40,820 nt of DNA from Dehalococcoidia bacterium (lineage in GTDB: Bacteria > Chloroflexota > Dehalococcoidia > SHXV01), in the NCBI GenBank assembly GCA_009693105.1, contig SHXV01000009.1, forward strand, positions 1 to 40,820, given 5' to 3'. A program made the translations under genes and the position numbers. This document shows positions 33,193-40,073 of this stretch, piece after piece; positions within the stretch are counted from its first letter, which is position 1; the number at the start of each line of letters is the position of its first letter. The notes under the pieces are model-generated. The model did no database searches. It was given only the letters and a program-made list of their open reading frames with translations, and was not told where the DNA came from.

Positions 33193-33693
33193 ATGAGGAC
33201 ACAATCGACGCACGATGGCCCCGCCTTCCGCCGAGCGGTGAGGGAGCTGGTGGCCGCGTTCCGGCCGGGAGGGGATGATCTCCTTCCTGCTTTACATAAA
33301 GTTCACCACGAGTACGGCTACATCCCGCGCGCCGCGGCGGAGGAGGTGGCCCGCCAGGTCGGCCTTCCCGCCGCCCGCGTCTGGGGGGCGATCACGTTCT
33401 ACTCCGAGTTTCGCACCGAGCCTCCGGCCGATGTCACGGTGGGGTGGTGCAGCGGCCCCGCCTGCCGGCTGAAGGGCGGGGACCGCGTTCGCCGCATCTT
33501 TGAAGTGGAGCTCGGCATCGGCATGGGCGGGAAGACGGTCGATAATCGGGCCGGGCTGCACATGGCGCAGTGCAACGGCCAGTGTGAGCTGGCGCCGATG
33601 GTGTGGCTTAACGGTAGGGAGCGGGGCAACCTTTCGATGGCGGACGCCGTCCGGATCGCGCGGGAGTTGAAGGCGGGAAAGACGGGCGAATGA
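33193..33693 (+). CDS. nuoE: NADH-dehydrogenase-type subunit E ([2Fe-2S] thioredoxin-like)
   Basis: A 166-residue protein of the 24-kDa/NuoE family, with AGGAG before the ATG. The N-terminal helical part (DDLLPALHKVHHEYGYIP, VWGAITFYSEF) is typical. The thioredoxin-like domain holds the four [2Fe-2S] cysteines in WCSGPACRLKG and QCNGQCELAP. It passes electrons to or from the FMN subunit encoded next, with which it overlaps by ATGA. As nuoG and the membrane subunits are not adjacent, the pair could belong to a formate dehydrogenase, hydrogenase or other NAD-linked enzyme. Confidence 0.92.
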   Translation: MRTQSTHDGPAFRRAVRELVAAFRPGGDDLLPALHKVHHEYGYIPRAAAEEVARQVGLPAARVWGAITFYSEFRTEPPADVTVGWCSGPACRLKGGDRVRRIFEVELGIGMGGKTVDNRAGLHMAQCNGQCELAPMVWLNGRERGNLSMADAVRIARELKAGKTGE

Positions 33694-35573
33694 GTGATTA
33701 CCTTGACCTACGGCAACGAGCGGAAGAAACGTGGAACGCCTGGCAGCGGCCGGGGAAGACCCGGATCATCTACAGCAGCGACACGACATCCGTGGGCCGC
33801 GGGCTCGCGGACACGGTGGCGGCCCTGGAGCAGGGGATCGCGGCGCGCGGTCTGGACGTCGCCCTCCAGCGCGTCGGCAGCCGCGGCCTCCACTACATGG
33901 AGCCGGTGGTGGAAGTCGCCGATGCTGCCGGCGGACATGTCTTGTACGGCAACGTCACTGCTAATCGCGTCCCGGCGCTGCTGAGCGCGGTCGAGCGGGG
34001 TGAGCTCGCGCGCGACCTCGCCGTCGCCGTCGTGTCCGGACCGGACGTCGCCGGGCTGCCGCGACTGGAGGATCTGCCGTTCTGGCAGGGGCAGGTGCGC
34101 CGGCTGATGCAGTTTTGCGGCCTGATCGATCCGGAAGTGATCGACCACTACCTGGCGCAGGCAGGCTACAGCGGTCTCGCCCGCGCTCTGCAAATGACGC
34201 CGGAAGAAGTGATCAAAGAGATGCTGGACTCCGGCATCTGGGGCCGCGGCGGCGCGGCGTTCCCGGCGGGTCGCAAGTGGGACTTCCTCCGAACCGCCCG
34301 TGGCGAGCCCAAGTACCTCATCTGCAACGCGGACGAGGGCGACCCCGGGGCATGGGTGAACCGCATGCTGCTGGAGTGCGACCCCCACGTCATCATCGAG
34401 GGCATGCTGATCGCGGCGCGGGCCACGGGCGCCACCTACGGCTACATCTACGTTCGGGATGAGTACGGACTCGCCGTGGAGCGCATGAACATGGCGCTGG
34501 CGCAGGCGCGGGAGCGCGGGCTGCTGGGGGAAAACATCCTCGGGCTGGGCATGACGTATGACATGGAGGTGTTCCGCGGGGCGGGCGCCTACGTCTGCGG
34601 CGATGAGACCGGCCTCCTCTCCTCCATCGATGACGACCGCGGCATGCCCCGGATCAAGCCGCCCTTCCCTGCCCAGGCGGGGGTGCACAACAAGCCCACC
34701 AACGTGAACAACGTGGAGACCTACGCCAACGCGCCGCTGTTGTTCCGTAACAGCGTGGCGTGGTACCGGGAGATGGGGACGGAGCGCAACTCCGGCACGA
34801 AGATGTTCAGCATCTCCGGCGATATCGTCCGTGTCGGCGTGGTGGAAGTGCCGTTCGGCGTGCCGATGTCCACCGTGCTGTTGGGGATGGGCGGCGGCGT
34901 CCCCGGAGGGCGCGCCCTTAAGGCCATCCAGCCCGGCGGCCCGCTCAGCGGCGTCATCCCCGGCAGCCTCGTCGACCTGCCGCTGGAGCCGGAAGCGTTC
35001 CGGCCCCACGCGGTAATGATGGGCGGCGGCGGCCTCACCGTGGCCAGCGAGGACCGCTGCGTCCTGGACCTGGTCAAGTACTTCCTTATCTTCTGCGAGG
35101 ACGAATCTTGCGGCCGCTGCACCACCTGTCACGGCGGCTCCCAGCGCATGGTGGAGATATTCGAGCGGATCACGTCCGGGCAGGGTAAGCCGAGCGACAT
35201 CGATACCCTGCAACTGCTGGCCCAGACGCTGCAGTGGTCCAACTGCGCCCACGGGCAGCTCACGCCCACGGCCCCGCTTTCGGCGATCCGTAACTTTCGG
35301 GAGGAGCTGGATGCCCACATCCGGGAGAAGCGCTGTCCCGCCCGTGCCTGTCCCGGACTGATCAACTACGAAGTTGCGGCGCAGGGGAGCGGGCTTGCGG
35401 AAGCCGCCGCCATCTGCCCCACGGGCGCCGTGGTCCAAGAGGGCGCCCGCTACCGCATCGATGACGCCCGCTGCATCCGCTGCGACGCCTGCCGCGAAGT
35501 GGCGGCGCCCGGGGTGATCCAGGTGACCGACCGCTTCTTGCCGGTAGAGGTGGTGGCCGCTCCGGCGCGCTAA
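33690..35573 (+). CDS. nuoF: NuoF-like NADH-binding FMN subunit with N-terminal thioredoxin-like and C-terminal ferredoxin domains
   Basis: A 627-residue diaphorase subunit. Residues about 25-115 form a thioredoxin-like domain without cysteines. The core has GRGGAAFPAGRKWDF, NADEGDPGAWVNRMLLE and GAGAYVCGDETGLLSS for FMN and NADH, and SCGRCTTCHGGSQRMVEIF plus a later NCAHG Cys for [4Fe-4S]. The C-terminal ferredoxin has CPARACPGLINYEV as a linker. Its first CxxCxxC is missing (GSGLAEAAAICPTGAV) and its second lacks the last CP (CIRCDACREVAAPGVIQV), so only one cluster can form. This architecture is typical of HydB/FdhB-type subunits, not of complex I. Confidence 0.92.
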   Translation: MSDYLDLRQRAEETWNAWQRPGKTRIIYSSDTTSVGRGLADTVAALEQGIAARGLDVALQRVGSRGLHYMEPVVEVADAAGGHVLYGNVTANRVPALLSAVERGELARDLAVAVVSGPDVAGLPRLEDLPFWQGQVRRLMQFCGLIDPEVIDHYLAQAGYSGLARALQMTPEEVIKEMLDSGIWGRGGAAFPAGRKWDFLRTARGEPKYLICNADEGDPGAWVNRMLLECDPHVIIEGMLIAARATGATYGYIYVRDEYGLAVERMNMALAQARERGLLGENILGLGMTYDMEVFRGAGAYVCGDETGLLSSIDDDRGMPRIKPPFPAQAGVHNKPTNVNNVETYANAPLLFRNSVAWYREMGTERNSGTKMFSISGDIVRVGVVEVPFGVPMSTVLLGMGGGVPGGRALKAIQPGGPLSGVIPGSLVDLPLEPEAFRPHAVMMGGGGLTVASEDRCVLDLVKYFLIFCEDESCGRCTTCHGGSQRMVEIFERITSGQGKPSDIDTLQLLAQTLQWSNCAHGQLTPTAPLSAIRNFREELDAHIREKRCPARACPGLINYEVAAQGSGLAEAAAICPTGAVVQEGARYRIDDARCIRCDACREVAAPGVIQVTDRFLPVEVVAAPAR

Positions 35574-35593
35574 CCTCACGCACCCGTGAACGA

Positions 35594-35627
35594 AAGAGGG
35601 ACCCCGGCAGGGGGTCCCTCTTCTTGT
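35594..35627. terminator. Terminator between nuoF and queD
   Basis: AAGAGGGACCCC and its exact complement flank GGCAG, followed by TCTTGT on the plus strand. A-rich sequence on the other side makes it usable from both convergent genes. Confidence 0.85.
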
Positions 35628-35644
35628 CATAACGCTACTGCGCC

Positions 35645-36133
35645 CTAGCGCGCGATGTCCTCGCTGTACCAGCCGGCCTGGCCCGGCGCTTCCTCCACGC
35701 CGATGGTGATGTTGGTCAGGTTTGGCCAGCGCGGCAGCATCTCCTCGCGCAGCTTGCCGGCGAACCACTCGGCGATGCGCTCCGCGGTGGAGTTATCGGC
35801 GGGCAGGGGGTACACGTCCTGGCGGGGGAAGACGTAACGCCGCCCCTTACCGAACCGGATCTCGTACTCTTGGGGGCGTTCGGTGATCGACAGGACGCGG
35901 CTTTGCATCTGGAGGATGAACTTGTGGTCCAGCTCATCGCAGAACCGCCGCGTGGTGCGCTTGAGATCGCTGAAGTCCGCCACCCAGGAATCGTTGGTAA
36001 TGTCGCCCGTGACCTCGACGATGACGGCGTAGTTATGGCCGTGCACGGGCTCGCATTCTCCGCAGAAGGTAGCGAAGTGGGCGGCAGCGAACTTCAGGGA
36101 GTTGCGCTCCACCGTGACCTTGCGCTGCATCAT
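35645..36133 (-). CDS. queD: 6-carboxytetrahydropterin synthase QueD family
   Basis: QueD makes 6-carboxy-tetrahydropterin for queuosine and other deazapurines. The protein is 162 residues from the first of two adjacent ATGs (36133, after GAGGTGG). The zinc His residues are in FAAAHFATF and PVHGHNY, with the catalytic Cys in FCGECEPVHGH and the catalytic Glu in GVEEAPGQ. The DH pair is in ELDHKFI. The insert around YEIRFGKGRRYVFPRQDVY is longer than in E. coli QueD. No other queuosine genes lie in the window, and no preQ1 riboswitch is visible before the gene. A related pterin synthase is the alternative. Confidence 0.9.
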   Translation of the reverse strand: MMQRKVTVERNSLKFAAAHFATFCGECEPVHGHNYAVIVEVTGDITNDSWVADFSDLKRTTRRFCDELDHKFILQMQSRVLSITERPQEYEIRFGKGRRYVFPRQDVYPLPADNSTAERIAEWFAGKLREEMLPRWPNLTNITIGVEEAPGQAGWYSEDIAR

Positions 36134-36168
36134 GTCCACCTCGATCAATTCGGATTTGTATCGACCGG

Positions 36169-36198
36169 AGTGTAGCACCTGGGGGACGGCGCATTCAA
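36169..36198 (-). promoter_or_regulatory. Promoter of queD
   Basis: TTGAAT is followed after 18 bases by TACACT preceded by TGC (extended -10), giving a leader of about 30 bases that contains the GAGGTGG site. Confidence 0.6.
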
Positions 36199-36744
36199 AG
36201 GCGGGCGGGGAGCCCGTGTATCCGCCCTGCACTACTTCGCACTATATATGTTATGTACTGCCGGAGTGTGGTAGTTATCGTTCTCCCGTGCTCCTTACCA
36301 GCCGCAGCGGCGCTCGCGATAGCCGTAAGGCGGCTGACCCGGGTGTGCCGGAGGCGACGGCGTAGGCGGCGCGCCAGAACGCGGGGCACGCTTCCGTCTG
36401 CTGGACCACGCACATGTGATCAGTCCAGAGGCAGAGGCAGAGGCAACGGCGACAGCGCCAGAGCGTCCGAAGCTTGCCGCTGAGCCGGTCGCGCAGCTTA
36501 CTAAAGGTTCCGCCGCAGTGAGCACAGGGTCGGAAACATTCGATGGGGGTGCCGTACATAGGCTGCGACCTCCGTGGAGGAATGTTCTTTACGTAAGACC
36601 GGCCGGGCACCCGATTCCTTACAACTTTACATAGTATTTACGCTTCCCTGCCCCAATCCGTAGGAGGGTCACCGGCGTTGCATAGACGGCGCTCACGCGG
36701 TCATCTAGACTTAATCGTGAATTCAGCGCACAGGAGCCGCTCCC
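36199..36744. other. Gene-poor stretch before the protease gene
   Basis: This 546-base stretch is AT-richer at both ends (36236-36262 and 36620-36650). Apart from the possible zinc-ribbon ORF at 36275-36559, I see no RNA gene and no clear protein. An 8-bp palindrome TTACGTAA lies at 36589-36596. Confidence 0.6.
36275..36559 (-). CDS. Possible zinc-ribbon protein
   Basis: From ATG 36559 (MYGTPIECFRPCAHCGGTF) the ORF codes for 94 residues. PCAHCGGTF and WRCRRCLCLCLW give two CxxC pairs 20-odd residues apart, a zinc-ribbon pattern. GGAGG lies upstream of the ATG but inside a short CCTC/GAGG hairpin. The C-terminal half is Arg/Ser/Ala-rich without visible structure. It may be real or a partly decayed gene. 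No family is recognised. Confidence 0.35.
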   Translation of the reverse strand: MYGTPIECFRPCAHCGGTFSKLRDRLSGKLRTLWRCRRCLCLCLWTDHMCVVQQTEACPAFWRAAYAVASGTPGSAALRLSRAPLRLVRSTGER

Positions 36745-38025
36745 ATGCTCATCCGGATCGCCCGCTGGTCCCTCATCTCGCTGTTCGGCGTGTCCGCTCT
36801 GGGCTTCGCCTTCGCCGTCGGGTACGCCCTGCACGATGGCGACGACCCGGCGCAGCAAGGCTCGGCCGCCTCCGATGCCGATCCGTTCGCCGTCCTGAAC
36901 GAGATCTACGCTGTCCTCAAAGAGGATTTCGTCAACAAGAAACAGCTCAACGAGGATGTGCTGGTGGAGAGCGCGGTCAACGGCCTGCTCGGCTCGTTGG
37001 GCGATCCGCACACCGTCTATATCGATCCACAGTCATATCAGCTGGGTCGGGGGGACGCCAGCGGTCGATTTGAAGGCATCGGCGCCACCGTGCGACGCGA
37101 TTCGGCGACCGGGGCTATCATCATCGCGCGGCCATTCACGGATTCCCCCGCTGAGCGGGCGGGCATCCGTCCCGGCGATGTCGTCCTCAAAGTTGATGGA
37201 CAATCGACTTCCGGGTGGTCGGTGCAGGAAGCGCAGCTGCGCATCCGGGGCGCCCGCGGCACCACGGTGCGCCTTACCGTGCGGCACAGCGATGGCAAGC
37301 AGCAGGACCTCGACATCGTCCGCGATGAAATCCTCGTCGCCACCGTCCTTGCCTGCCCTGCGATTAAGCTCCCCAGCGGCCATTCCAGCACGGAAGGGAT
37401 CGAGGTGTTCTGCCCGATCAAGGACGCGCAGGGGCAGCCGGCGCCGGACCTGCTCTACCTCCGCATCGACCAGTTCACCGATTCGACGGCCGCGGACGTG
37501 ACCGCCGTGCTTCGGGGCATCGATCAATCGAAGTATCGTGGCATCATCCTGGACGTCCGGGGGAACCCCGGTGGACTGCTGAGCGCGACCGTGGATACGG
37601 TCGACATCTTCCTGGGCAACGCCGTTGTTCTCGTCCAGGAGAACGTGGATGGCAGCCGGCAGGAGTTCCGCGCCCGGACCGGCACCCTCACCACCCTCCC
37701 CATCGCCGTGTTGCAGGATGGCCAGAGCGCGAGCGGCAGCGAGGTGCTGTCCGCCGCCCTGCGCGATGGCGCCCGCGCCGTCCTCATCGGCCAGAAGACG
37801 TTTGGGAAAGGCACCGTGAACCAACTCCGCCCTCTCCCCAACGGCGGCGCCCTGTACGTCAGCATCGCCCGCTGGCTCACCCCGGCGGGTGTCGGCATCG
37901 AAGGACGCGGTGTGGCGCCGGACATCGAAGTGATCCCGACCAACGCGGATTTCGATGCGGCGGCGCTGAACCCGGACTGGGATCCTCAGCTCTTCCGCGC
38001 CATCCAGTATCTGCGGAACCGCTGA
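36745..38025 (+). CDS. S41-family C-terminal processing peptidase (CtpA type)
   Basis: A 426-residue periplasmic-type serine protease. A signal or anchor segment (SLISLFGVSALGFAFAVGYAL) is followed by the helical part YAVLKEDFVNKKQLNEDVLV. The PDZ domain is GRFEGIGATVRRD...ERAGIRPGDVVLKVDG, and the core reads LLYLRIDQF, GIILDVRGNPGGLL. The catalytic Ser/Lys pair is in DGQSASGSEVLSAAL and GQKTFGKGTVN. A Cys-containing insert (VLACPAIKLPSGHSS...EVFCPIKDA) is unusual and could form a disulfide. AGGAG precedes the ATG. It is transcribed toward smpB and ssrA. Confidence 0.93.
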   Translation: MLIRIARWSLISLFGVSALGFAFAVGYALHDGDDPAQQGSAASDADPFAVLNEIYAVLKEDFVNKKQLNEDVLVESAVNGLLGSLGDPHTVYIDPQSYQLGRGDASGRFEGIGATVRRDSATGAIIIARPFTDSPAERAGIRPGDVVLKVDGQSTSGWSVQEAQLRIRGARGTTVRLTVRHSDGKQQDLDIVRDEILVATVLACPAIKLPSGHSSTEGIEVFCPIKDAQGQPAPDLLYLRIDQFTDSTAADVTAVLRGIDQSKYRGIILDVRGNPGGLLSATVDTVDIFLGNAVVLVQENVDGSRQEFRARTGTLTTLPIAVLQDGQSASGSEVLSAALRDGARAVLIGQKTFGKGTVNQLRPLPNGGALYVSIARWLTPAGVGIEGRGVAPDIEVIPTNADFDAAALNPDWDPQLFRAIQYLRNR

Positions 38026-38059
38026 CCCGGCCCTCCCCTGCTTCCCATCCGAGCCCGGA

Positions 38060-38088
38060 TTGCGGCTCGCATTAGTGTTATGTAAAAT
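38060..38088 (+). promoter_or_regulatory. Promoter of smpB-ssrA
   Basis: TTGCGG is followed after 17 bases by TAAAAT. The -10 box ends seven bases before the smpB ATG, so transcription should start at or next to the start codon. Confidence 0.65.
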
Positions 38089-38095
38089 AGGAAGC

Positions 38096-38572
38096 ATGGC
38101 GGAAGAGGAAAACTACAAGACAATTGCCCAGAATCGGCGGGCGACGCACGATTACGAGATCAACCAGCGGTGGGAGGCGGGAATCGCCCTCACAGGCACA
38201 GAGATCAAGTCCGTGCGGGAAGGTCGCGTCAACATTCGAGAGGCCTATGCCCGCCCGATCCGGGGGGAACTCTGGCTCATCGGCGCCAACATCGCCGCCT
38301 ACGGCCCGGGCGGCCCCTTCGGCCATGAGCCCAACCGCACCCGCAAGCTCCTGCTCCACAAGAAGGAACTCGCGGAGATCGAACGGGCCATTGGAGAGCG
38401 TGGGCTTACCCTGGTTCCGCTTCGCCTCTACCTCAAGCGAGGTCTGGCAAAGGTGGAGCTGGGCATGGGGCGCGGCCGAAAAGTGTATGATAAGAGACAG
38501 GCCATCGCCAAGCGTGATGCCGACCGCCAGATGCAGCGCGCTGTGCGCCATGCGGCGGACGGCCGGCGCTGA
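38096..38572 (+). CDS. smpB: SsrA-binding protein SmpB
   Basis: SmpB delivers tmRNA to stalled ribosomes. It is 158 residues from ATG 38096 (MAEEENYKTIAQNRRATHDYE); the track start at 38060 lies upstream of the predicted promoter's start. GIALTGTEIKSVREGRVNIREAYARP, HEPNRTRKLLLHKKE and LVPLRLYLKRGLAKVELGMGRGRKVYDKR are the family landmarks in order. The positively charged tail ends MQRAVRHAADGRR. Its partner RNA gene begins 13 bases after the stop. Confidence 0.97.
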   Translation: MAEEENYKTIAQNRRATHDYEINQRWEAGIALTGTEIKSVREGRVNIREAYARPIRGELWLIGANIAAYGPGGPFGHEPNRTRKLLLHKKELAEIERAIGERGLTLVPLRLYLKRGLAKVELGMGRGRKVYDKRQAIAKRDADRQMQRAVRHAADGRR

Positions 38573-38585
38573 CGATGATCTCTAT

Positions 38586-38943
38586 GGGGACGAAGGGGAT
38601 CGACAGGAAGGAGTCGGATTCGGATTGCGGGCCGAGGTTGCCATTACCCTCGTTAATCCTGGTGGCAAAATGTAACTGGCGAACACGAATTCGCCCTCGC
38701 TGCCTAATTAAGTAGCGACATCGCCTCCACCCTCACCCTGACGGGGTGGAAGGCGGTGCAAATTAGTCAGGGTGCGGTTGGCCCCACGCTGCTAAGGCCG
38801 ATCTAAGACCAGTGGCTGGGTCGACCGGGAGCCCGTCGGTGGGCGCCCGGACGACCGAGACCAAAATCGCCGAATACGTCCGTAGCATATCCGAGGCGGT
38901 CCTTGACCTGGACGGGGAGTTCAACTCTCCCCCGTCTCCACCA
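38586..38943 (+). ncRNA. ssrA: Transfer-messenger RNA
   Basis: tmRNA frees stalled ribosomes and tags their products. The 5' end GGGGACG pairs over seven bases with CGTCTCC before a discriminator A and an encoded CCA. A T-arm with GTTCAAC precedes the acceptor strand. A tag reading frame ending in ALAA lies a third of the way in. The 358-base length is normal. It follows smpB by 13 bases and probably shares its transcript; a hairpin terminator lies eight bases past CCA. Confidence 0.95.
38678..38707 (+). other. tmRNA tag-coding frame
   Basis: The resume codon is GGC. The frame reads Gly-Glu-His-Glu-Phe-Ala-Leu-Ala-Ala then TAA, with a second in-register TAG nearby. ALAA is the ClpXP/ClpAP degron end. 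The exact resume codon is inferred from the usual nine- to ten-codon tag length. Confidence 0.75.
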
Positions 38944-38951
38944 GTAATCCC

Positions 38952-38984
38952 GCCCCCGGTAAGGGTTTTATCCCTGCCGGGGGC
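38952..38984 (+). terminator. Terminator after ssrA
   Basis: GCCCCCGG and CCGGGGGC enclose an inner AGGG/CCCT stem with a T-rich loop, followed by TGTTTG. Confidence 0.8.
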
Positions 38985-38995
38985 TGTTTGACCGC

Positions 38996-39148
38996 CTATC
39001 TGACCGCCAATGCGTCAGACGGAGGCGGTCTCAGCATCCGATCCCACGCGTTGGCGGCCTGCTCGTGAGCGGTCGGCAATACGTGCGCGTACACGCGCAG
39101 CGTGGTCGTTATGTCGCTAGGCCCGAGCATTTCTGAGATCGCCTTGAG
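38996..39148 (-). pseudogene. C-terminal remnant of a tyrosine-recombinase integrase
   Basis: The stretch LKAISEMLGPSDITTTLRVYAHVLP matches the last active-site block of phage-type integrases. The Tyr nucleophile (VYAHV) is kept, but the usual LGH His is Pro and the upstream R...HxxR part is absent; sequence before LKAIS is unrelated. It reads toward the 3' end of ssrA and stops 52 bases from it. A short repeat TGACCGCC lies at its end. It is the tail of a decayed element that had used ssrA as its attachment site. Confidence 0.8.
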
Positions 39149-39313
39149 GGAACCCCCTCTGCCATCAGAGCTCATCGTTGGCCACATGTCAGGGGGCCAC
39201 GCAGGGGGCCACGGCCCTGTTCCCTGGTGCACTTCCCCGCACGATTAGGGACGCCTCGAAAGTCTAACCGGGTAGAGTTAGGCACCCACTCGCGGCACAC
39301 GTTGGAGTCCGGA

Positions 39314-39823
39314 ATGCCCCGCAGCTTCAAGAACTACCTCACAGGAAAACTCGGTGAGAGCTTGGTCGTGGCTGAGCTAGCCCGGCGGGACATCGTTGCG
39401 ACTGCTTTCGCCGGGAACGTTCCCGACATCGACATTCTTGCCTACCGGGATGGAGCCAGCGCTGCTCTGCAGGTGAAGACCTGGCGCGGAGGTGGCGTTC
39501 AGTTCGACGCGGACAGGTTTCTGACCATTGAGCAAACGGGTGCCCGTCAGTTCGTACGCGAGGAACTGGTACTCGCAGGCGACCTGATCTACGTATTCGT
39601 TCTTGTCACATATCAGACATCGGCCGACCGCTTTTTTATCCTCGACCAAACAGAAGTCGAACGCGTCATCGCCAAGAATTACCAAGATCACCTTGATAGG
39701 AATGGCGGGGTGAGGCCACGCAACGCGCACTCAACGCACGTCGCGGTTTACGAGCCTGATCTAAGGCCATTCGAAAACAAGTGGGATCTTGTCAGGGAGA
39801 AACTGAGCGCGGCGGCTCGGTAA
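39314..39823 (+). CDS. PD-(D/E)XK-like nuclease-fold protein
   Basis: A 169-residue protein from ATG 39314 (MPRSFKNYLTGKLGESLVVA), with GGAG seven bases upstream; the track start at 39227 gives an unconvincing leader. GKLGESLVVAELARRD, PDIDILAYRD and ALQVKTWRGG form the E...D...QxK pattern of the PD-(D/E)XK fold at about residues 15, 38-40 and 53-55. Such small proteins occur as restriction-like or unknown-function (DUF4365-like) genes on islands. Its base composition is visibly lower in GC than its neighbours. Nuclease activity is not shown. Confidence 0.65.
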   Translation: MPRSFKNYLTGKLGESLVVAELARRDIVATAFAGNVPDIDILAYRDGASAALQVKTWRGGGVQFDADRFLTIEQTGARQFVREELVLAGDLIYVFVLVTYQTSADRFFILDQTEVERVIAKNYQDHLDRNGGVRPRNAHSTHVAVYEPDLRPFENKWDLVREKLSAAAR

Positions 39824-39910
39824 GCCCAGCCAACACCGCTGTGCAAGAGCAGATAACTGGACAACATTTCGCTCTGTTCCCACGTCTGTAGCACAGCGCA
39901 TATGGGATAA

Positions 39911-39958
39911 TGCTTCCCAAGCAGAGGGTCGCCGGTTCGAATCCGGTCTCCCGCTCCA
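39911..39958 (+). other. 3' half of tRNA-Gly(CCC), likely attachment-site scar
   Basis: Anticodon loop TTCCCAA, stem strand GCAGA, variable part, T-arm GCCGGTTCGAATCCGGT, acceptor strand CTCCCGC, discriminator T and CCA are all intact. The sequence before it lacks a GCGGGAG acceptor strand, a D-arm and the TCTGC stem strand, so no tRNA can form. Identity to a tRNA begins at the anticodon stem, the usual crossover place for tyrosine integrases. Confidence 0.8.
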
Positions 39959-40073
39959 ATGACCCGCAGATATATAGAGAAGCAGCTCGCCTCAAGTTCC
40001 GGGCCGGCGTCGGGCCCGGCGCTATCCCGATCAGGTGCGGCAGTAGCGCCAGCAGCCGTCACGGCTGGTCTCA

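Noticed and set aside
33708-35768. 686-codon ORF antisense to nuoF
   Set aside because: A GC-rich antisense shadow, His/Arg/Ala-rich without any domain.
36134-36168. preQ1 riboswitch before queD
   Set aside because: The leader after the predicted start is about 30 bases and shows no preQ1-type hairpin and A-rich tail.
39841-39958. Intact tRNA gene
   Set aside because: No acceptor 5' strand, no D-arm and only three of five anticodon-stem pairs, so only the 3' half is real.
39792-39995. Minus ORF containing ETGFEPATLCLGS
   Set aside because: Also a typical antisense-tRNA artefact in another frame of the same fragment.
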